A stretch of 37,163 nucleotides of DNA from Candidatus Njordarchaeota archaeon. GTDB lineage: Archaea; Asgardarchaeota; Njordarchaeia; Njordarchaeales; JAHKLH01. The notes below the pieces were generated by a model that worked only from the letters and a program-made list of their open reading frames with translations, did no database searches and was not told the DNA's origin. The position numbers and the translations under genes were made by a program. Shown piece by piece: positions 7,082-15,969 of this stretch (its first letter is position 1; each line of letters starts with the position of its first letter). The stretch covers positions 1 to 37,163 of the forward strand of contig JAHKLH010000001.1 in assembly GCA_029856635.1 (NCBI GenBank), written 5' to 3'.

Positions 7082-7340
7082 TTAAAACCTCGAAAAATAG
7101 AATATGCATTTTAGTCGTATGGTATATATTTAGCACTTATACTTAAATCTCTTGTAAAACATTTAACTCTTCGGACATAATTTCGTGCATACGCATTATT
7201 TCGAAATGAGAATGGGTTCTTATTGAATAAACTAAGAAAAATCCACAACAACATAAAACATTGTATCGTTTCCTTTCATGAGATATTCCATCGTTTTTAA
7301 ATGTGATAACGTATCATTTAATGAAATTCGGGGGAGAAAA

Positions 7341-9179
7341 ATGAAAGAAGATACAAAAGCACTAATAAGAGCACCAATATGTGCTGTTTTGGGTCACGTA
7401 GATCATGGTAAAACAGCACTTCTAGACAAAATTAGAGGCACAGCCGTTCAAAAGAGGGAAGCTGGTGGTATAACTCAGCACATAGGAGCAAGTTTTATTC
7501 CCACTCCGGTTATTTTTGAAATAATAAAACCTATCGTGGAAGCTGGTATTGTTAAAATTGATCGAAGTAAGTGGCGCGTCCCTGGTCTTTTGTTTATTGA
7601 TACTCCTGGACACGAAACGTTTAGAAATTTACGAGCACGTGGTTCTTCTATTGCTGATTTAGGTATTTTGGTTGTAGATGTTACAGCAGGTTTTCAGCCT
7701 CAGACTTACGAAAGTATAGATCTCTTCCGTAGTTATAAGGTTCCATTTGTTGTGGCTGCCAATAAAATTGATAAGCTTCCTGGCTGGAATCCTCAACCAG
7801 ATATGCCGTTTCTTTTATCTATGAAAAAACAGCCAAAGCCTGCATTGGACGCTCTTGATAGAGCAATTGACCGAATGATAATAAATCTAGCCGACATCGG
7901 TATTTCTGCCGAAAGATTTGATCGTGTTAGAGATTTTGCAAGACAAATTCCAATAGTTCCTACCTCTGCAATAACTGGTGAAGGAATTCCAGAGCTTCTT
8001 CTTGTACTTGTGGGCGTTGCTCAGAGATTTCTAGGAAAGAAACTAAAATTAACGTTATCTCCTGAAGCAAAGGGAGTAATACTCGAAGTTAGGAGAGTTG
8101 AGGGAATTGGTACTGTTATTGATGCTATCATTTACGATGGTATTTTAACTTCTAATAGCTACATCGTTTACATTTCCCGTCATGGTCCTGAAGTAAGAAA
8201 AATTCGCGCATTGCTTATGCCAAAACCATTGGAGGAAATAAGGGATCCTCGAGAAAGATTTTTGGAAGTAGATAAAGTTACTGCAGCGGCAGGAGTTAGA
8301 ATCGTTGCTTCGGATTTAGATGATGCTCTTGCTGGATCTCCTCTTTATGGAATCCCCGCAGATTTGTCAGAACAAGAAGTACAAGTGAAAATAGAACATT
8401 TCAAAAGATTAGCTATCGCCGATATTGCTCATATTAGATTCAAAAAAGCCATTGCTGGTGTTGTTGTTAAAGCTGATACACTTGGATCCCTTGAAGCAAT
8501 TATTGCGAAATTAGATGAAATGCGAATTCCTGTTTCATCTGCCGATGTTGGTCCAGTGGATAAAGAGGATGTTTTTCTGGCAGCAACCATAAGGCAAGAA
8601 AAAGAAGAGTATGGTGTAATTCTTGCTTTTAATGTAGACATAATGGATGAGGCTAAGGAACTTGCAGAAAAGGAGGAGGTAAAAATTATCAGATCTAACA
8701 TCATCTATGAACTTTTCGATCAACTGCGTCAGCATATTTACGAAGTTGAAGAAAAACGTAAGATGGAAATTCTAGCTAATATTCCCTGGCCAGGAAAAAT
8801 TCAGATATTACCAGGTTATGTATTTCGTGTTTCAAAGCCAGCAATAGTGGGAGTTCGAGTCTTGGCTGGAAAGATTAGACCAAAACAGGAGCTTATTCGG
8901 GAAGATGGTCGCGTTGTTGGAAAAATTCTTCAAATACAGAGTGAGGGAAAAAGTCTTCAGGAGGCAGTTGAGGGTATGGACGTAGCTATCTCCATTGATA
9001 AGGCTGTTGTGGGTCGTCATATAAAAGAAGGAATGATCCTCTACGTTCATTTGCGAGAAAGTGAGGTTAAAGAGACCAGAAAATATATGAATCTGCTACC
9101 AAGCTCCACACGCGAAGCGCTTAGAGAATACATAAACATTATGCGAAAGGTTACTAAAAAACCGTGGTGGGGCCTCTGA
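7341..9179 (+). CDS. infB: translation initiation factor aIF5B
   Basis: This is the archaeal IF2/eIF5B-type GTPase that promotes subunit joining and initiator tRNA positioning. GTPase motifs are G1 GHVDHGKT (about 18-25), G2 region GGITQHIGA, G3 DTPGHE, G4 NKID and G5 TSAITGEG. Domains II to IV follow, with the family-typical VLEVRRVEGIGTVIDAIIYDG and the C-terminal beta-barrel region IQILPGYVFRVSKPAIVGVRVL. No intein is present. The ATG at 7341 is chosen because GGGGGAG at 7330-7336 is a strong Shine-Dalgarno sequence and the protein then begins just ahead of the G domain, as in relatives; an in-frame ATG at 7278 would add 21 unlike residues. The next gene overlaps its end by 16 bases, so the two are coupled. 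Confidence 0.96.
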   Translation: MKEDTKALIRAPICAVLGHVDHGKTALLDKIRGTAVQKREAGGITQHIGASFIPTPVIFEIIKPIVEAGIVKIDRSKWRVPGLLFIDTPGHETFRNLRARGSSIADLGILVVDVTAGFQPQTYESIDLFRSYKVPFVVAANKIDKLPGWNPQPDMPFLLSMKKQPKPALDALDRAIDRMIINLADIGISAERFDRVRDFARQIPIVPTSAITGEGIPELLLVLVGVAQRFLGKKLKLTLSPEAKGVILEVRRVEGIGTVIDAIIYDGILTSNSYIVYISRHGPEVRKIRALLMPKPLEEIRDPRERFLEVDKVTAAAGVRIVASDLDDALAGSPLYGIPADLSEQEVQVKIEHFKRLAIADIAHIRFKKAIAGVVVKADTLGSLEAIIAKLDEMRIPVSSADVGPVDKEDVFLAATIRQEKEEYGVILAFNVDIMDEAKELAEKEEVKIIRSNIIYELFDQLRQHIYEVEEKRKMEILANIPWPGKIQILPGYVFRVSKPAIVGVRVLAGKIRPKQELIREDGRVVGKILQIQSEGKSLQEAVEGMDVAISIDKAVVGRHIKEGMILYVHLRESEVKETRKYMNLLPSSTREALREYINIMRKVTKKPWWGL

Positions 9180-10087
9180 ATAAAAAAGAATCTAAAAAAG
9201 AACTTATTTATTTTAAAGTAGATGCTGGACGCTATTTTGATAAGAAAGATTTTCTATCCTGGATTAATAAGCGTGTAACTAAAACAATTTCGTATTTTGA
9301 TATGTTTGAATATAATTCTAGAATCCTAATTGCAGTTAATGGAGATGTAAGAAGTGTGGTTTTGCTTTATTTACTGAGCAAGATAGAAAAGAAATTTCCC
9401 AGGGCAAAGATGGCTATAGCTTACATTGATGAGGGAATCTCGGGGTACAGTGATAGGAAGCTTAGCATTGTTAAGAAATTAGCGACAAAATTTGATTTAC
9501 CTCTTCATGTTGTACGATTTAAAGATTCGTTTGGATTCACTGTTGATACCCTTGCTAATCATTATGAAAATGTCTGTGAGATATGTAAAATCCTTAAAAG
9601 ATGGCTTCTAAATGACTTGGCATACAAGATTGGTTATGATAGAATTGCATTAGGACGGACTCTTGAAGACGTTGCTTTTGAAATTCTTATGTATTTCGTA
9701 AGAAATAAGCTGAATGCACTACTTATTTATCCATTCACACCAGAACGTCTACATAAGAAACTTGTTCCAATTGTGAAACCATTGATGTTTTTAAAGAAAA
9801 AGGAGATTATCCTTTTCGCACATCTTCAAAATTTGCCTTTTAGTACTAGTATTTGCCCCTATTTTCTCAAAAGTATGGAAAAACAAATATTGCAAGAGAT
9901 GTATCGTTTAGAAGAGAAATATCCTGGAATGTTATTTGGATTACTCAATTTTGCTCAATCTTTCTTTGTGAACACAAAAGAAAAACCAATTCTTCGTGAA
10001 TGTAAAATTTGTGGGTACCCATCATCTGATACGCTATGTGAAGCTCATCAGTTGCTTGAACATATAAGGACTTTAATGCAATACTAA
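9164..10087 (+). CDS. TtuA/TtcA-like protein with degenerate PP-loop
   Basis: The overall plan matches the TtuA/TtcA/Ncs6 family of tRNA thiolation enzymes. Residues 54-70 (ILIAVNGDVRSVVLLYL) sit where the ATP-binding PP-loop SGGxDS should be, but the motif reads NGDVRS. CEIC (138-141) and CPYF (231-234) keep the three cysteines that hold the [4Fe-4S] cluster in TtuA. The second nucleotide motif, usually GHNLDD, reads GRTLED (164-169). A C-terminal zinc-type CxxCG...C...H motif is present (C280, C283, C292, H295), whereas the N-terminal zinc finger is absent. The start is GTG at 9164, overlapping infB by 16 bases; GTG at 9167 is equally possible. The last 15 bases overlap the convergent IorA-like gene. 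Probably a non-canonical or inactive paralogue. Confidence 0.75.
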   Translation: MVGPLNKKESKKELIYFKVDAGRYFDKKDFLSWINKRVTKTISYFDMFEYNSRILIAVNGDVRSVVLLYLLSKIEKKFPRAKMAIAYIDEGISGYSDRKLSIVKKLATKFDLPLHVVRFKDSFGFTVDTLANHYENVCEICKILKRWLLNDLAYKIGYDRIALGRTLEDVAFEILMYFVRNKLNALLIYPFTPERLHKKLVPIVKPLMFLKKKEIILFAHLQNLPFSTSICPYFLKSMEKQILQEMYRLEEKYPGMLFGLLNFAQSFFVNTKEKPILRECKICGYPSSDTLCEAHQLLEHIRTLMQY

Positions 10088-11653
10088 TGTAATCGCCTTG
10101 TTCTTGCATAGTTGTTCACATAGTCCACAACCAATACACAGATTTTCATCTATTATTAAATGCTCGTTTTCTATAACAATTGCAGGACATCTTGTTAGAA
10201 TTGCACATTCCATGCACATATTACAATTAGGTAAAATTTTTGCTACAGATTCTTCTACCCTTCTTGTTGGACATGTAGCTAGTGCAAAATATACGCCTTT
10301 TTTCATCATAATTTCTTCCAGTGAACTAAAATCGTATGGATTAATCGGCTTGAGTAAAGGGATTTCATTAGATAATAGCTCATATAAGTTTTGTGTAGTT
10401 TCTTCAATCTCTAGTTTCGGAATATATACTATAGTTGGACACTTCCCTTCCTTAAAGGAACCAAGAAGAGATTGAATAGAGTTAGTAACAAATACTTCCG
10501 CATCTTCTTCACCTTGTAATAATTCTCTTGAAAGCAACTCGTGGATTACAGAACAGTCGCAGTCTGTTGTAATTCTCACACCCTTCTTTTTTGACATGAG
10601 ATATAATGCAATTACTGGGCATCCTGGACAAAATGATGATAAAGTTCGCAATTGTTCAATTTTCGTATTTATTTCGCTTAATTTAACTCCAAAAAAATTT
10701 TCTACAGTCGTGGTTATTCGTCTTTGTAGATAAGATTCGTCCAAAGATGATATTTCATGAAACTCAATATATGGCATATCAGAAATTTCTCCTTCTTTAA
10801 TCATCCTATTCAGTATTTTAATTACTTGCATTCCAACTAAGGCAGTACCAAATTCAAAGATTGCAATCTTAGCGGCCTTCTTGAGAAATTCGTAAATTTT
10901 GTCTGATATTAATGGATAAACAAGAAGAGGACGAATAATGTATGCGTTTCTAATGAGTTTATTACGTGATACTATTTTTAGTATGTAATTCATGCATATC
11001 CCGGTGGCGATAATCAGAGAAAGCGTTTTTTCTGATTTTACCTCTTTAGGAAATACTATATCAAATTTTGAAAATTCGCTTTTATATTTTTCGAGTATCT
11101 CTAGTAAAGTAGATGGCTCTTTTTCTTTAGATTGTTCTGAACCAAAAATCTCTTGTGTGATTGTTTCAATAGTGTATTTTTCGGCTTCATCATATTCTTC
11201 CATACTTGTTAAGAATATCGAGGGAATTCTAATGGCTACAGGAATAGAGAATTTGTTTGAAATGGCTGCAGAAATTGCTAGTGTGCGATACATTTCTCCT
11301 ATATAAGATGATTCAAGAATCGGAATTCCCAGAAACTTGAGGAAACTTCTGGAATCTATCCCATCTTTATCGATGCTTAATATTACTAATTGTTTTTTCT
11401 CTCTTACGAATTCTTGTAAAACCTCGCTGGCAATAAGCAGTCCTTGAAGATCTGTTAGCAATAGAGCTTTAGATCCCATAATCTCTTTTAGTTTAATTGG
11501 CAGTTGATAATTAAAAACAAAAAACGCTTTTTCATATGGACTTAGGACTTCGGAGAACTTTGCGTTTCTAATTACTGTCTTGTCAATTATAATATAATCA
11601 AACTTCAGATCAATCAAAGCTTTGTAAATGTGCTGAGCCAAAGTAAATAACAT
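10073..11653 (-). CDS. IorA-like protein lacking the ThDP core
   Basis: The C-terminal half resembles indolepyruvate:ferredoxin oxidoreductase alpha subunit. FCPGCP at 341-346 corresponds to the IorA CPGCPHR motif, TTDCDC at 362-367 to the GDIGC region, LKPINPYDF and ATCPTRR (459-465) to the segment before the ferredoxin module, and two [4Fe-4S] motifs follow: CNMCMECAILTRCP (477-490) and CIGCGLCEQLCK (506-517). However, no GDGxxxxHxG...NN thiamine-diphosphate signature is present; the corresponding stretch is short and reads EDAEVFVTNSIQSLLGSF. The N-terminal 340 residues are a weakly conserved pyrimidine/transketolase-like part. Length is 526 residues, against roughly 600 or more for IorA. 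No iorB is in view. It may be a ferredoxin-linked pseudoenzyme or an enzyme of altered specificity. Confidence 0.6.
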   Translation of the reverse strand: MLFTLAQHIYKALIDLKFDYIIIDKTVIRNAKFSEVLSPYEKAFFVFNYQLPIKLKEIMGSKALLLTDLQGLLIASEVLQEFVREKKQLVILSIDKDGIDSRSFLKFLGIPILESSYIGEMYRTLAISAAISNKFSIPVAIRIPSIFLTSMEEYDEAEKYTIETITQEIFGSEQSKEKEPSTLLEILEKYKSEFSKFDIVFPKEVKSEKTLSLIIATGICMNYILKIVSRNKLIRNAYIIRPLLVYPLISDKIYEFLKKAAKIAIFEFGTALVGMQVIKILNRMIKEGEISDMPYIEFHEISSLDESYLQRRITTTVENFFGVKLSEINTKIEQLRTLSSFCPGCPVIALYLMSKKKGVRITTDCDCSVIHELLSRELLQGEEDAEVFVTNSIQSLLGSFKEGKCPTIVYIPKLEIEETTQNLYELLSNEIPLLKPINPYDFSSLEEIMMKKGVYFALATCPTRRVEESVAKILPNCNMCMECAILTRCPAIVIENEHLIIDENLCIGCGLCEQLCKNKAITLVLH

Positions 11654-11691
11654 CAGTTATCCCTAATAAAATTACAAAGTTGAGTTTTCAA

Positions 11692-12555
11692 TCACTCCCC
11701 AAGAATTTTACATGAGTTCTCTTGCACAAGGAATGTGCGTTCTTTTTGAACAACGAGATATTTAACAATCAGAGGTGGATAAAAATTCACGTTTCCTTTC
11801 CTTAATAAGACTATAAGCGATTTCCTTTCTTTCTCAGGAATCCAACGTAAGGCGAAGGGTAATGTCCTTCGTTTATTCCACATCTGTTTCCAGAAGGGCT
11901 CGTTCACAACCTTCTTAAGTGAAAAGATTCCCGTTCCTTTAAAATCTGGCACTGTTTCAGTATCTCGTGATGACAAAACAAGAAATGGTTCAATAGCTAT
12001 AATCATCCCTGTTCTTAATTTAGTGCGAGAACTACTGGGTATGTTTGGAATAGAAACTCCAGCATGAAGTTTCCAGCGTTCTATCTGATGTCCACAAAGG
12101 TCTTGTACTACTCCAAATCCGGAACCATGTGCATAATTCCAAATGAATTCACCTATTTTGGATACTCGTACACCATCTTTTATAATATCCAATAGTTCTT
12201 CGAATATTTCATTAAGAATACAAACAGCCATCTGAGCCTTTTTATGTGGTGTTCCGATGATTATTGTTTCTGCAACATCAGCTATTGCCCCATTTACATG
12301 AACTCCAACGTCTATTTTAACTACAGCATCTGTTGGAACCTTCGTATCATCGTCAGGAAGTGCAGTATAGTGTGCCGCAATGTTATTTATGCTTATATTT
12401 AACGGAAACGCAGGCTCTCCGCCCTCCTCTTTAATAAACATTTCAATTTTTTCGCAAATTTCTAGGACAGGTACATTTTTCTTTACAAGAGTTTTTGCGT
12501 ACTTTAGTGCTTCTAGCGCAATTCTTCCTGCTTCTTCAAAATCATTTCTACTCAT
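11692..12555 (-). CDS. map: methionine aminopeptidase type II
   Basis: The protein removes initiator methionine from nascent proteins. It has the pita-bread fold ligands of type II enzymes: Asp in VKIDVGVHVNG (about residue 87), Asp in IADVAET (about 98), His in GSGFGVVQDLCGHQIE (about 161), Glu in AIEPFL (about 194) and a final Glu near the C terminus in LVQENS. N-terminal residues EAGRIALEALKYAK match the usual archaeal start. The length of 287 is normal. The family motif GHGIGR-type segment is present as GHQIER. Its start overlaps the end of the upstream membrane-protein gene by 8 bases, suggesting translational coupling. Confidence 0.94.
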   Translation of the reverse strand: MSRNDFEEAGRIALEALKYAKTLVKKNVPVLEICEKIEMFIKEEGGEPAFPLNISINNIAAHYTALPDDDTKVPTDAVVKIDVGVHVNGAIADVAETIIIGTPHKKAQMAVCILNEIFEELLDIIKDGVRVSKIGEFIWNYAHGSGFGVVQDLCGHQIERWKLHAGVSIPNIPSSSRTKLRTGMIIAIEPFLVLSSRDTETVPDFKGTGIFSLKKVVNEPFWKQMWNKRRTLPFALRWIPEKERKSLIVLLRKGNVNFYPPLIVKYLVVQKERTFLVQENSCKILGE

Positions 12556-13534
12556 TTTTCAACCTCATCAAACAAGTTATAAACGTAACCAGAAAGAATA
12601 TGGTGGTGATTAAAATGAAAATGCTTTCGAATTTTGTAAAAAATGCCACTAAATTCTCTATCAATGTTTCTGGTACTAAATGCGGAATTAAATGTGAAAA
12701 ATGCGGCCATAATATGGGAACTTTCCTAAGAAATTCAAATATGAGTATTATTGAAAACAGAAATACTGAACGCTTACCAACTTTAAGTTCCAATTTTTTC
12801 ACTTTTCGAATCAGAAATTCTATTAAATACAGCACAAGAAGGTAAGATATTATACTTAGACTCCATGGAAAGATAACTATGAGAAGCAAGAAACATGCTC
12901 CAAGAACAATTTCAAGCACATAAATTTCCATTGTTGGTATCACAACGGTTGGATCTATAACCCTCGCCCCTTCGTAGATAAGCTTCGTAAATGATCCAAT
13001 ACTTATCGCTGCAGCAAAGCAAATGCTTACATTATATACAATGGGACATAATACCAAAAATGTTTGAAATATGTTGAATAAAATGCCGGAAAATAGCTTC
13101 GCATAGATTATTATAAAGACATAATAAGCGAAAGGTAAGAGAAGTAATAGGGTCGTTACAAAGAGTAACATTCCAATTCTTTTAAATCGCTGTGAAATTC
13201 TGTATGGCAAGTCAATTGTCAAAAAAAGCAACAATACAGGAGCAATTAATGGCAAAATGATAAGATATGTTAGAATAATTGCATTAACTAAATAGAAAAA
13301 CACGTGAAGAGGAGATAACCCCCTTATTTTTTCCAGGAAATCAATGTGAGCATTGACAAGTCTCTGAAAATTTACCATGTAGATAAGAATCAGTGGAAGA
13401 ACTAATGAAAAAGGTGCTAAAACAACTGAAAAAAATGAGCATTCTCCGAGTAAAAAGGGTATATAAATAATGAACCAAAAAACAAAAGAAATAAGTTCTA
13501 ACGTTACTAAAGCCATCACCTTCATTTCGTTCAT
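12548..13534 (-). CDS. polytopic membrane protein, unknown function
   Basis: I do not recognise this 328-residue protein. It shows roughly eight hydrophobic segments, for example ALVTLELISFVFWFIIYIPF at about 8-27, and others near 37-53, 80-110, 120-150, 155-180, 205-240, 255-270 and 305-322. Charged residues are confined to short loops such as NAHIDFLEKIRG and FLIRKVKKLELKVGKR. No catalytic motif or signal peptide is evident. It lies upstream of and overlaps map by 8 bases and is divergent from rpl21e with a 68-bp shared promoter region. Base composition matches its neighbours. Confidence 0.75.
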   Translation of the reverse strand: MNEMKVMALVTLELISFVFWFIIYIPFLLGECSFFSVVLAPFSLVLPLILIYMVNFQRLVNAHIDFLEKIRGLSPLHVFFYLVNAIILTYLIILPLIAPVLLLFLTIDLPYRISQRFKRIGMLLFVTTLLLLLPFAYYVFIIIYAKLFSGILFNIFQTFLVLCPIVYNVSICFAAAISIGSFTKLIYEGARVIDPTVVIPTMEIYVLEIVLGACFLLLIVIFPWSLSIISYLLVLYLIEFLIRKVKKLELKVGKRSVFLFSIILIFEFLRKVPILWPHFSHLIPHLVPETLIENLVAFFTKFESIFILITTIFFLVTFITCLMRLKNE

Positions 13535-13602
13535 GTTATAACACTTTTATTTCAAATTATCTTTCAATAACTTAATGATTTTGATAAAGACAGGGAGTAA
13601 TA

Positions 13603-13917
13603 ATGAAACATTCACGCGGCCGAAGAGCAGGCACACGACAATTACTCAGAAAATCCCCCCGAGAAAAAGGATTCCCTCCGCCAATCTCTCGTATAATATG
13701 GCCATATAAAAATGGCGATTACGTAGCTATTGTAATTGATTCGAGCGTTCATAAGGGTATGCCTCATCCAAGATTTCATGGAAAAACAGGTGTTATCATT
13801 GGTCGCCAGGGACGTGCATTCATCGTAAGAATACGAGATGGAGGAATGTACAAAAAGATTTACGTTTTACCGGAACATTTGCGTCCAATAAAAGTTAAAA
13901 GTGGTCAGCAAAGTTGA
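13603..13917 (+). CDS. rpl21e: large ribosomal subunit protein eL21
   Basis: The 104-residue protein has the eL21 hallmarks: an N-terminal basic segment MKHSRGRRAGTRQLLRKSPRE, the central strand motif YKNGDYVAIVIDSSVHKGMP and HPRFHGKTGVIIG, ending in YVLPEHLRPIK. It binds the 5S rRNA/central protuberance region of the large subunit. GGGAG at 13593-13597 is a Shine-Dalgarno sequence five bases before the ATG. In many archaea the next gene is rpo4; here it is an unrelated gene, and rpo4 lies 7.3 kb away. Confidence 0.97.
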   Translation: MKHSRGRRAGTRQLLRKSPREKGFPPPISRIIWPYKNGDYVAIVIDSSVHKGMPHPRFHGKTGVIIGRQGRAFIVRIRDGGMYKKIYVLPEHLRPIKVKSGQQS

Positions 13918-13936
13918 CTTATTTCCGTGACGTGAA

Positions 13937-14482
13937 ATGACAACAAGAACATTTGAAGATATTTGCAAGGATGCCTTAACAAAGATAAAGAAGGGAATAG
14001 AATCCCTGAAAAAAATAAGAGAATACCTCAAAAATCCAACAAAAATGACAGAAGTTGCTTTTGTTTCATTAGATTATGATGAAGTAAAAATAGACTCTGC
14101 CATATTCGAATATGATGAAGAAAATTTCGAGTGGATATTACATGCTTATCCCAAACGTCCAATTTCTTCAGAAGTATTCGAAATTATCCAAAAATTAAAG
14201 TTATTTCCGGGGCAATATGAAGTCAACATAGCTGGTGAAGAGAATATTCAAATGCTTATGGCCACGATTCTAGTTCCGAAGGAAAATTATCGAACATTTT
14301 TAACAATTGCAAAGATACGTTATCTCTCAAGATTACGCAAGGTATTTGCCAGATTATCGGACCCAGCCGTTCAGAAGAAATTATTACAACTCAAGAAGCA
14401 ATTGGAGGAGGCAGAGAAAAGGAAAGATAGAAAAACTATCGAAAGAACTGAAATGCTAATAGAGAGTTTGCTTTTAGAGTAA
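13937..14482 (+). CDS. hypothetical protein with helical ends
   Basis: The function of this 181-residue protein is not recognised. The first 35 residues (CKDALTKIKKGIESLKKIREYL) and the last 50 (VQKKLLQLKKQLEEAEKRKDRKT and onward) are predicted charged helices or coiled coil. The centre has alternating strands (MTEVAFVSLDYDEVKIDSAIFEYD and NFEWILHAYPKRPIS). There is no signal peptide, membrane segment or cysteine motif. It follows rpl21e by 19 bases and is likely co-transcribed, occupying the place that rpo4 holds in many archaea, but it does not resemble Rpo4. Its last 9 bases overlap the convergent downstream gene. Confidence 0.7.
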   Translation: MTTRTFEDICKDALTKIKKGIESLKKIREYLKNPTKMTEVAFVSLDYDEVKIDSAIFEYDEENFEWILHAYPKRPISSEVFEIIQKLKLFPGQYEVNIAGEENIQMLMATILVPKENYRTFLTIAKIRYLSRLRKVFARLSDPAVQKKLLQLKKQLEEAEKRKDRKTIERTEMLIESLLLE

Positions 14483-15904
14483 AGATTTTTCAATAGTTCT
14501 ATTCAATTTCTTTAGCTCTTCCACTATTTTCGATAATACTTTCATTTGTTCTTGCGTTAGCGATATAATTAACTGCTCAAGATGTGCTAAGACATTTGAA
14601 ACGTCAGAAAGTCCTTTTGATACGGTCTGAAGTTGATAAACGATTGATGTAACGATGTCGTAAATTGCTTGAACCAACTGTTGAACATTTTTTTGCCCAG
14701 TCATCATTGATTCAACGTGCTTAACCTCATCACTTAGACTCGCAATCCAATTTTGTAATGCACGTGTTGTCGCTAATAATGATTTCATGTTTGTTTCTAG
14801 TGAAATAAATGCATCAGATTTCATTACTTTCGAGAGCACATCAGAGACTTGACTCGCCTTATCGCAAAGATCCGAAATGACAGTATGTAATGATTTTGTG
14901 TCTATCTTCATTCGTTCTATTCCTGCAGAAAGGTCTTTCTTTACGGTTTTTATTTCTTCGATACTTTTCAGGAGAGCATTTACCTTGTCAAAGAGTCCTT
15001 CATATTTTGTGAGTTTTTCCTCAACAAATTTTCTAAGTGAGTTTATCTCCGCTTTAAATTCATCTTTAATCTTTTTAATTTCGGATAATATAATCGTCTT
15101 AAGATCGTCTGGCATCATCATAACTTCTTTTTCTAATACCTTCCTCTCCTTAGGCTCCTCTTCAGTACGAACAGTTGGCAATGTCTTTGGTAATGATGTG
15201 CTTTCTGCCTTTTCTTCTAATGATGTTTTAATATCGATTAATAAAGGGTGCTTCGGCATAGTTTTAATTATATCAGATAAGTCCACTTTTCTTGCATGTA
15301 GTGCCCATGAAAGTAATGAAAGAATAAAATTAGCATTATCTCCAAGCGCAATAACATCATCTGAGAACATCTCAGCTGAGCCGATAAATATTACTCTTCC
15401 ACTTCCATAAATTGAAGTAACTGCAAGAGGAAGAGGATTATTGATATCTGGGTTTCTAATGAGTATCCTTATGTAGTGCCTCTTTAGAACTCTTACAGAC
15501 GACGGTTTTATTAGATGCACTTCATTAATATTTCTGCATGCAGGATGACTTTTGTCGATCCATTGGTTCCCTTTGACGACAATATAATTATTTAAAATCT
15601 TGTTTGCCGGAAATATTCCAAACGTTTTTAGTAAATCATCAATATTTGAATTTCCCTCAGAATCACGCTGACAAAATACAAATAACGCTCCACCGCGCAA
15701 TACAAATCCTTTTATTTCCTTTATCTCCTTTGGAGAAAAAATCCAATTTTTCTTTGGAAATATGATAATTGCTGCACACTCACTGGGAGAAAAATCCTCT
15801 TTCACGATAGTTACAGAAAAACCCATTCGTTCACAAATTCTCTTCAGTATAGAGAATCTCTCCGCTCGTAAGGTGCTTCCTCGTAAATCGAAAAGAATCC
15901 TCAA
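14474..15904 (-). CDS. GATase/IFT52-like domain plus coiled coil
   Basis: Residues 1-200 look like the non-catalytic class I GATase-like fold seen in DUF4350, GldG and the IFT52 'GIFT' domain: a first strand with MRILFDLRG, the segment AAIIIFPKKNWIFSPKEIKEI, then VLRGGALFVFCQRDSEGN, and YGSGRVIFIGSAEMFSDD followed by NANFILSLLSWAL. A charged linker (215-260) leads to about 210 residues of heptad-rich helix (from about 265 to the end) resembling receptor or cytoskeletal coiled coils. No membrane segment is seen. The start is TTG at 15904, with GGGTG eight bases upstream and the family-like MRILFDLRG following directly. The biological role is unknown; a scaffold or ligand-sensing protein is possible. 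Confidence 0.6.
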   Translation of the reverse strand: MRILFDLRGSTLRAERFSILKRICERMGFSVTIVKEDFSPSECAAIIIFPKKNWIFSPKEIKEIKGFVLRGGALFVFCQRDSEGNSNIDDLLKTFGIFPANKILNNYIVVKGNQWIDKSHPACRNINEVHLIKPSSVRVLKRHYIRILIRNPDINNPLPLAVTSIYGSGRVIFIGSAEMFSDDVIALGDNANFILSLLSWALHARKVDLSDIIKTMPKHPLLIDIKTSLEEKAESTSLPKTLPTVRTEEEPKERKVLEKEVMMMPDDLKTIILSEIKKIKDEFKAEINSLRKFVEEKLTKYEGLFDKVNALLKSIEEIKTVKKDLSAGIERMKIDTKSLHTVISDLCDKASQVSDVLSKVMKSDAFISLETNMKSLLATTRALQNWIASLSDEVKHVESMMTGQKNVQQLVQAIYDIVTSIVYQLQTVSKGLSDVSNVLAHLEQLIISLTQEQMKVLSKIVEELKKLNRTIEKSLL

Positions 15905-15969
15905 AAACGTACACCCGTAATCATAGAAATATTATGAATATATGATGTTTTTCGTAATTTAAAGATAAC

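Noticed and set aside
12495..12845. Plus-strand reading frame of 116 codons opposite map and the membrane protein
   Set aside because: It straddles two well-supported minus-strand genes that overlap each other; composition is not protein-like.
14877..15410. 177-codon plus-strand frame
   Set aside because: Antisense to the coiled-coil gene; serine/phenylalanine-rich product typical of the complement of lysine/glutamate-rich helix codons.
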